Assembly (NCBI GenBank): GCA_945957495.1
Contig: CAMFLG010000079.1
Span: 1 to 9,913 of the forward strand
Length of the DNA: 9,913 nt
DNA from: an uncultured Pseudorhodobacter sp.
GTDB taxonomy: Bacteria; Pseudomonadota; Alphaproteobacteria; Rhodobacterales; Rhodobacteraceae
Direction: 5' to 3'
The position numbers were made by a program, and so were the translations under genes. Below are positions 6,619 through 9,913 of this stretch, one piece after another. Positions within the stretch are counted from its first letter, which is position 1, and every line of letters begins with the position of its first letter. Below the pieces are notes generated by a model. The model was not told the DNA's origin and ran no database searches. It saw nothing but the letters and a program-made list of their open reading frames with translations.

Positions 6619-7827
6619 TCAGGTCCGTGTCAGGGTGATCTGCGTCACATCGCAATGTCCGCCCTCGAACGCCCCGGCGCAAGAGGTCAGGTAAAAGTTC
6701 CACATCCGCTTGAACCGCTCATCAAACCCCATCCGCGCCACATCCTGCCAGACCGCGTTGAAGCTCTCATGCCAGCGGCGCAGCGTCTGGCTATAGCTTT
6801 TGCCAAACTCCATCGACCCGCGTACCACAAGCCCCGCCCGCGCCGCCTCTTTGTGCAAGGCAGACATCGACGGCAACATACCGCCCGGAAAGATGTATTT
6901 CTGAATGAAATCCACCTCATGCCGATGCGTCTCAAACCGCTTGTCCTGCATGGTGATGATCTGCAACGTCGCATTGCGCCCCGGTTTCAGCCGGTCGTGC
7001 AGCGTATCGAAATAGGCGGGCCAGTATTTTTCGCCCACCGCTTCGAACATCTCGATCGACGCGATGCCGTCATAACTGCCGGTCTCGTCGCGGTAATCCT
7101 GCATCTTGATCTGAACCTTATCCGACAGGCCCAGCCGCTGCATCCGCGCCACCGCGAAATCGTGCTGCGCTTGCGAAATCGTCAGCCCCGTCACCTGCAA
7201 CCCGCGCTCTTTCGCGGCATATTCGGCAAAACCACCCCAGCCGCAGCCGATCTCCAGCACATGATCGCCCGGGCGCGCGCCAATCAGATCCACCATCGAG
7301 GCGTATTTCTGCTCTTGCGCCTTTTCCAGACTTTCCTGCCCGCTGCGGAACAGGGCCGAGGAATAGGTCATCGACCCGTCCAGCCACAGCCCGTAGAAAT
7401 CATTGCCCAGATCATAGTGATAGGCGATGTTCTTGCGCGCCTGCCTGCGGCTGTTGGAATGCAGCCAGAACCGCACCCGCTCATAGGCCTGCAACAGTTT
7501 CAGGCCGGGGAAACTGTCATAAACCGCGTAATTGTCATAATGCAGCAGATCCAGCAGGCTTTGCAGATCCGGGCTCGACCAGCCGCCATCCAGATAGGCC
7601 TCGCAAAACCCCAGATTGCCCTCGCGGATCAACCGCGCAAAAACATCGTCCGAATGTACCACGATTTCGGCCACCTTGCCCGGCCCTGCCCCTTCGGCAC
7701 GGAATCTGCGGCCATCGGGCAAGACAAAATCCAGACGGCCATGCTGCAACCGCCTGGCAATATCAAACGTGGCTGCAAAGTAACGCGGCAGGCCCTTCTG
7801 GCCCTCTGTCGTTGTCAAGGCGTCCAT
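6619..7827 (-). CDS. cfa: Cyclopropane-fatty-acyl-phospholipid synthase family SAM-dependent methyltransferase
   Basis: The 402-residue protein should transfer a methylene/methyl group from S-adenosylmethionine to double bonds of membrane phospholipid acyl chains. The N-terminal lipid-binding-like part covers about 1-125. The catalytic domain begins near RKNIAYHYDLGNDFYGLWLD (131-150). It has SAM motif I VLEIGCGWGGF (190-200), the SIEMFEAVG segment with Glu262 (equivalent to E. coli Glu239), and KYIFPGGMLPS (310-320). The residue that aligns with E. coli Cys139 in MxYSCxY is Ser157 here (MTYSSALF). The ATG has a GGAGGG ribosome-binding site four bases upstream. The gene lies 55 bp after phr and 17 bp before trgA. 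R. sphaeroides also has a phr-cfa pair in its RpoE singlet-oxygen regulon, so a role in membrane remodelling under photo-oxidative stress is plausible. A methyltransferase making methylated or furan fatty acid precursors is an alternative. Confidence 0.93.
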   Translation of the reverse strand: MDALTTTEGQKGLPRYFAATFDIARRLQHGRLDFVLPDGRRFRAEGAGPGKVAEIVVHSDDVFARLIREGNLGFCEAYLDGGWSSPDLQSLLDLLHYDNYAVYDSFPGLKLLQAYERVRFWLHSNSRRQARKNIAYHYDLGNDFYGLWLDGSMTYSSALFRSGQESLEKAQEQKYASMVDLIGARPGDHVLEIGCGWGGFAEYAAKERGLQVTGLTISQAQHDFAVARMQRLGLSDKVQIKMQDYRDETGSYDGIASIEMFEAVGEKYWPAYFDTLHDRLKPGRNATLQIITMQDKRFETHRHEVDFIQKYIFPGGMLPSMSALHKEAARAGLVVRGSMEFGKSYSQTLRRWHESFNAVWQDVARMGFDERFKRMWNFYLTSCAGAFEGGHCDVTQITLTRT

Positions 7828-7882
7828 CTTGCCCTCCGGATGACATGCCTGAGCGGCAGACTTCCAGAAACCGCCGCGTCAC

Positions 7883-9295
7883 TCAAGCCTTTCGTTGCGC
7901 ATAGGCCGCAAGCGCCTGCGCCCGGCCTTCCGCCAGATCAACCATCGCCCGCGGATAGGGCGCACCCGACCGCAACTGCCAGCGTTCGGGCACCGCGTCA
8001 AAGAATGCCCGCGCCTCCGGCTCTGCCGGGTTCAGCCAGCGCCGCCGATACTGCCCCGCCGCGTCGAACTTCTCCGCCTGCCCCGCCGGGTTGAACACCC
8101 GGAAAAACGGTGCGGCATCCGGCCCGCAGCCCGCCACCCATTGCCAGCCCATCGCGTTCGATGCTGCATCCCAATCGGTCAGACAATCGGCAAACCACGC
8201 CTGTCCGATCCGCCAATCCGTCATCAGATGCTTGGTCAGGTAAGAGGCCACGATCATCCGCGCCCGGTTGTGCATCCGCCCGGTCACATAGATTTCACGC
8301 ATCGCCGCATCCACAATCGGCTCGCCGGTCATGCCGCGCCGCCAGCGTTCGGCCTCCGCCGACTCGCCCCGCCAAGGGAAATCCTCCCACCCCTCGCGCC
8401 ACGGATCGGTCAGAATATGCGGGGAATGATACATCAGATGCGCGGCAAACTCGCGCCAGACCAGTTCCTTCTGAAACGTCTCGGCCCCCGCCGCCCCCTC
8501 TTGCCGCGCGCGTTCCCCTGCAGCCCAGATCACGCGCGGCCCGATTTCACCCCAGGCCAGATTCTCGGAAAGGCCAGAGGTTGCGCCCAACAACCCCATC
8601 TGATCCCGCTCTGCCGCGTAAGTGCGGATCGGCCCGGCGACAAATTCCGCCAACCGGTCCAGCGCCGCAGCCTCGCCCACCCGCTGATAGGGCAAGACCA
8701 CCGCCGCGCCGCGCCGCATCGCCGCCCCCAGCGCCCAATCCTGCAAATTGTCAGACCCCGGCCAGGCATCCGGCGGGCGCAACCGGGTCACGGCGGGCAC
8801 CGGCGGCGCAATCCCGCTTGCCGCCACCGCCCGCCGGAACGGCGTGTAAACCTTGTAATACCCCCCCGTCCCGGTGGAAACCTGCCAGGGTTCCACCAAC
8901 AGCGCGCCCGCAAAACTGTCCGCCCGCAACCCCGCCCCGCGCAATGCCGCCTTGACGCCGGCATCGCGCGCCTGCGCCGCCGGATCATACTGCCGCTGCC
9001 ACAGCACACCCGCCGCCCCGGTCTCGGCGATCAGCCCCTGCAACACCGGCAGCGCCGCCCCCCGCCGCAGAATCAACCGGCTGCCGATCCCGGCCAGCAC
9101 CTCGGCAAACCGCGCCAGCCCCAACCCCAGCCGCCACTTCGCCGCAGCCCCAAGCGCCTCGGTCTCACTGTCCAGCACGAACACCGGCAGCAAAGGCCTC
9201 CCCGAGGCCACCGCCGCCGCCAGCATCGGATGATCGCCTAACCGCAGATCGCGCCGAAACCACAAGATCAGCGGCGCATCGTTATCCTCACCCAA
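7883..9295 (-). CDS. phr: Deoxyribodipyrimidine photolyase (cryptochrome/photolyase family, class I)
   Basis: The 470-residue product should bind FAD and use blue/near-UV light to split cyclobutane pyrimidine dimers. The N-terminal antenna-binding alpha/beta domain begins with LWFRRDLRLGDHPML (about 11-25). The C-terminal FAD domain shows TSGLSENLAWGEIGPR (239-254), FQKELVWREF (274-283), AMREIYVTGRMHNRARM (331-347) and the highly conserved block DWDAASNAMGWQWVAGCGPD (375-394), continuing with APFFRVFNP. Length is normal for the family. No ATG lies in frame near the expected N-terminus. I chose the TTG at 9295, eight bases after AAGGGG, giving (M)GEDNDAPLILWFRR. A frame reaching an ATG at 9424 would run through the intergenic hairpins and into the upstream gene. 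It is the first gene of the phr-cfa-trgA-trgB unit. In Rhodobacter, phrA is controlled by RpoE, but I see no TGATCC-type RpoE promoter upstream here. Confidence 0.94.
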   Translation of the reverse strand: MGEDNDAPLILWFRRDLRLGDHPMLAAAVASGRPLLPVFVLDSETEALGAAAKWRLGLGLARFAEVLAGIGSRLILRRGAALPVLQGLIAETGAAGVLWQRQYDPAAQARDAGVKAALRGAGLRADSFAGALLVEPWQVSTGTGGYYKVYTPFRRAVAASGIAPPVPAVTRLRPPDAWPGSDNLQDWALGAAMRRGAAVVLPYQRVGEAAALDRLAEFVAGPIRTYAAERDQMGLLGATSGLSENLAWGEIGPRVIWAAGERARQEGAAGAETFQKELVWREFAAHLMYHSPHILTDPWREGWEDFPWRGESAEAERWRRGMTGEPIVDAAMREIYVTGRMHNRARMIVASYLTKHLMTDWRIGQAWFADCLTDWDAASNAMGWQWVAGCGPDAAPFFRVFNPAGQAEKFDAAGQYRRRWLNPAEPEARAFFDAVPERWQLRSGAPYPRAMVDLAEGRAQALAAYAQRKA

Positions 9296-9306
9296 TTCCT
9301 CAACCC

Positions 9307-9375
9307 CTTCACATTGGCGCAAATACTCTCGGGGGGTGAGGCGCAAAGCGCCGAGGGGGGCAGACAGCCCCCCTC
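9307..9375. repeat. G/C-rich multi-hairpin intergenic element (Rhodobacterales-type), possible terminator of the aminotransferase gene
   Basis: Read on the minus strand, the element starts with a perfect 9-bp stem, GAGGGGGGC/GCCCCCCTC, with a TGTCT loop (9353-9375). A GGCGC-TTT-GCGCC hairpin follows (9340-9352), and it ends with CCCCCCGAGAGTATTTGCGC and CAATGTGAAG. From memory, this order (G-run hairpin, second hairpin, C-run then GAG-x-ATATTT and an A/G-rich tail) recurs between genes in many Rhodobacter, Paracoccus and Roseobacter genomes, but I cannot check copy number here. It lies 23 bp after the aminotransferase stop and just before phr, so the first stem may terminate the upstream transcript. 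Confidence 0.6.
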
Positions 9376-9398
9376 TTTGCCGCAAACCAAAGCGCCGG

Positions 9399-9913
9399 TC
9401 ACAGCGCCTTGTCCAGCGCCGCAATCAACCGCGCCACATCCTCGCCGCTGGTATAATGCACCATTGACATACGCAGCACGCCGCGGTTCAGATCAATCCC
9501 CATCGCCTGCAACGGGCGCACGGCATAGAAATCCCCGGCCCAGCAGGCGATGCCATCGCGGCCCAGCGCCACGGACACAGGCTCCGCCGCGCGGTCCAGC
9601 GCCACCGCCACCGTCGGCGCCCGCGCCGCGGCATCGCGCGGCCCGATCAGCCGCAGATCATTGCGCGCCGCCAGATAATCCAAGAGCGGCGCCACCACTG
9701 CCACCTCCTGCGCGCGCATCAGGTCATGCACCGCCCGGTTGCGCGCGGCGGCATCCGCCTCAGGCGCAAAGTGATGCGCATGAAGTGCGTCCACATAATC
9801 CGCCATCCCGGCGCAGGCCGCGACCTGCGCATGATCCGGCCCGGCGGGGGTAAAGCGCTTGTAAAGCGAACCGGCGTTGAAATAGTGCCCCTGCGCGGGC
9901 AGTTCCGCACCTG
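9399..9913 (-). CDS. Cysteine desulfurase-like class V aminotransferase, C-terminal part (5' end outside window)
   Basis: About 171 codons are visible, running off the right edge with no start. The reading frame gives HYFNAGSLYKRFTPAGPDHA, then QVAACAGMADYVDALHAHHF, followed by PTVAVAL, ACWAGDFYAVRPLQAMGIDL and RGVLRMSMVHYTSGEDVARL near the C-terminus. These are typical of the C-terminal domain of PLP-dependent class V aminotransferases, specifically the cysteine-desulfurase-like subfamily. LRxSxVHYTxxEDVxRL is the usual ending. The lysine that binds PLP would normally lie upstream and is not visible, so activity cannot be judged. An internal ATG at 9806 is not the start, because the conserved HYFN-GSLYKRFTPAGPDHAQ block lies before it in the same frame. 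The gene reads toward phr but is separated from it by a 103-bp gap with strong hairpins, so it is probably a separate transcript. Confidence 0.9.
   Translation of the reverse strand, partial: GAELPAQGHYFNAGSLYKRFTPAGPDHAQVAACAGMADYVDALHAHHFAPEADAAARNRAVHDLMRAQEVAVVAPLLDYLAARNDLRLIGPRDAAARAPTVAVALDRAAEPVSVALGRDGIACWAGDFYAVRPLQAMGIDLNRGVLRMSMVHYTSGEDVARLIAALDKAL

Noticed and set aside
6602..6703. Longer start for trgA at 6703
   Set aside because: The added residues are an alternative-frame reading of the cfa 3' end. The ATG at 6601 has its own AGGGA site and gives the usual MPTAAK start of the family.
7938..7946. TGATCT on the minus strand inside phr, considered as an RpoE -35 box for cfa
   Set aside because: No TA-rich -10 element follows at the proper spacing, and the bases are part of conserved phr coding sequence (MVDL).
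6655..8094. Plus-strand open frame of 479 codons opposite cfa and the end of phr
   Set aside because: It spans the boundary of two well-supported minus-strand genes and its product is Arg/His/Pro-rich low complexity.
7895..9241. Plus-strand open frame of 448 codons opposite phr
   Set aside because: The product is almost entirely Arg/Pro/His/Gln, the typical reverse reading of a GC-rich gene. The minus strand encodes a full photolyase.
1..9913. Hidden tRNA, CRISPR array, insertion sequence, phage or toxin-antitoxin module
   Set aside because: I saw no cloverleaf-like segment, no regularly spaced direct repeats, no transposase or integrase motifs, and no terminal inverted repeats. Coding density and composition are even across the window.

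Overview
The window looks like a chromosomal segment from an alphaproteobacterium of the order Rhodobacterales (Rhodobacter/Roseobacter relatives). The reasons are the high GC content with G/C-rich third codon positions, the presence of TrgA- and TrgB-type proteins known from Rhodobacter sphaeroides, a photolyase next to a Cfa-type methyltransferase, and a hairpin-rich intergenic element of a kind I recall as common in this order. I see no tRNA, rRNA, CRISPR array, insertion sequence, phage gene or attachment site.

Left half (1-4951): a sugar uptake and catabolism locus. A periplasmic sugar-binding protein of an ABC importer (40-1275, minus strand) diverges from a plus-strand operon of a LacI-family regulator (1618-2643), a TIM-barrel sugar isomerase/epimerase-like enzyme (2671-3726) and a Gfo/Idh/MocA-family NAD(P)-dependent sugar dehydrogenase (3788-4951). 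The 342 bp between the divergent genes contain two LacI-type palindromes, 1310-1323 and 1330-1343, whose centres are 20 bp apart. These are the probable operators of the LacI protein. The permease and ATPase genes of the importer would be expected beyond the left edge. The substrate cannot be read from the sequence. A glucose-type sugar or a glycoside is the best guess, possibly handled through C3 oxidation, but that is inference.

Middle (4952-5036): two strong tandem stem-loops lie between the convergent operons and probably end transcription from both sides.

Right half (5037-9295, minus strand): a compact unit read in the order photolyase (phr), cyclopropane-fatty-acyl-phospholipid synthase-like methyltransferase (cfa), TrgA-family four-helix membrane protein, and TrgB-like protein. 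The last is a fusion of a gamma-glutamylcyclotransferase/AIG2-like domain and a Nudix ADP-ribose-pyrophosphatase-like domain. The genes are tightly packed, and the last pair appears to overlap by 4 bp (GTGA). Light-driven DNA repair, membrane lipid modification and tellurite-resistance-linked proteins together suggest a photo-oxidative/oxidative stress operon.

Right edge (9399-9913): the 3' part of a cysteine-desulfurase-like class V aminotransferase gene. It is separated from phr by a G/C-rich multi-hairpin intergenic element (9307-9375).
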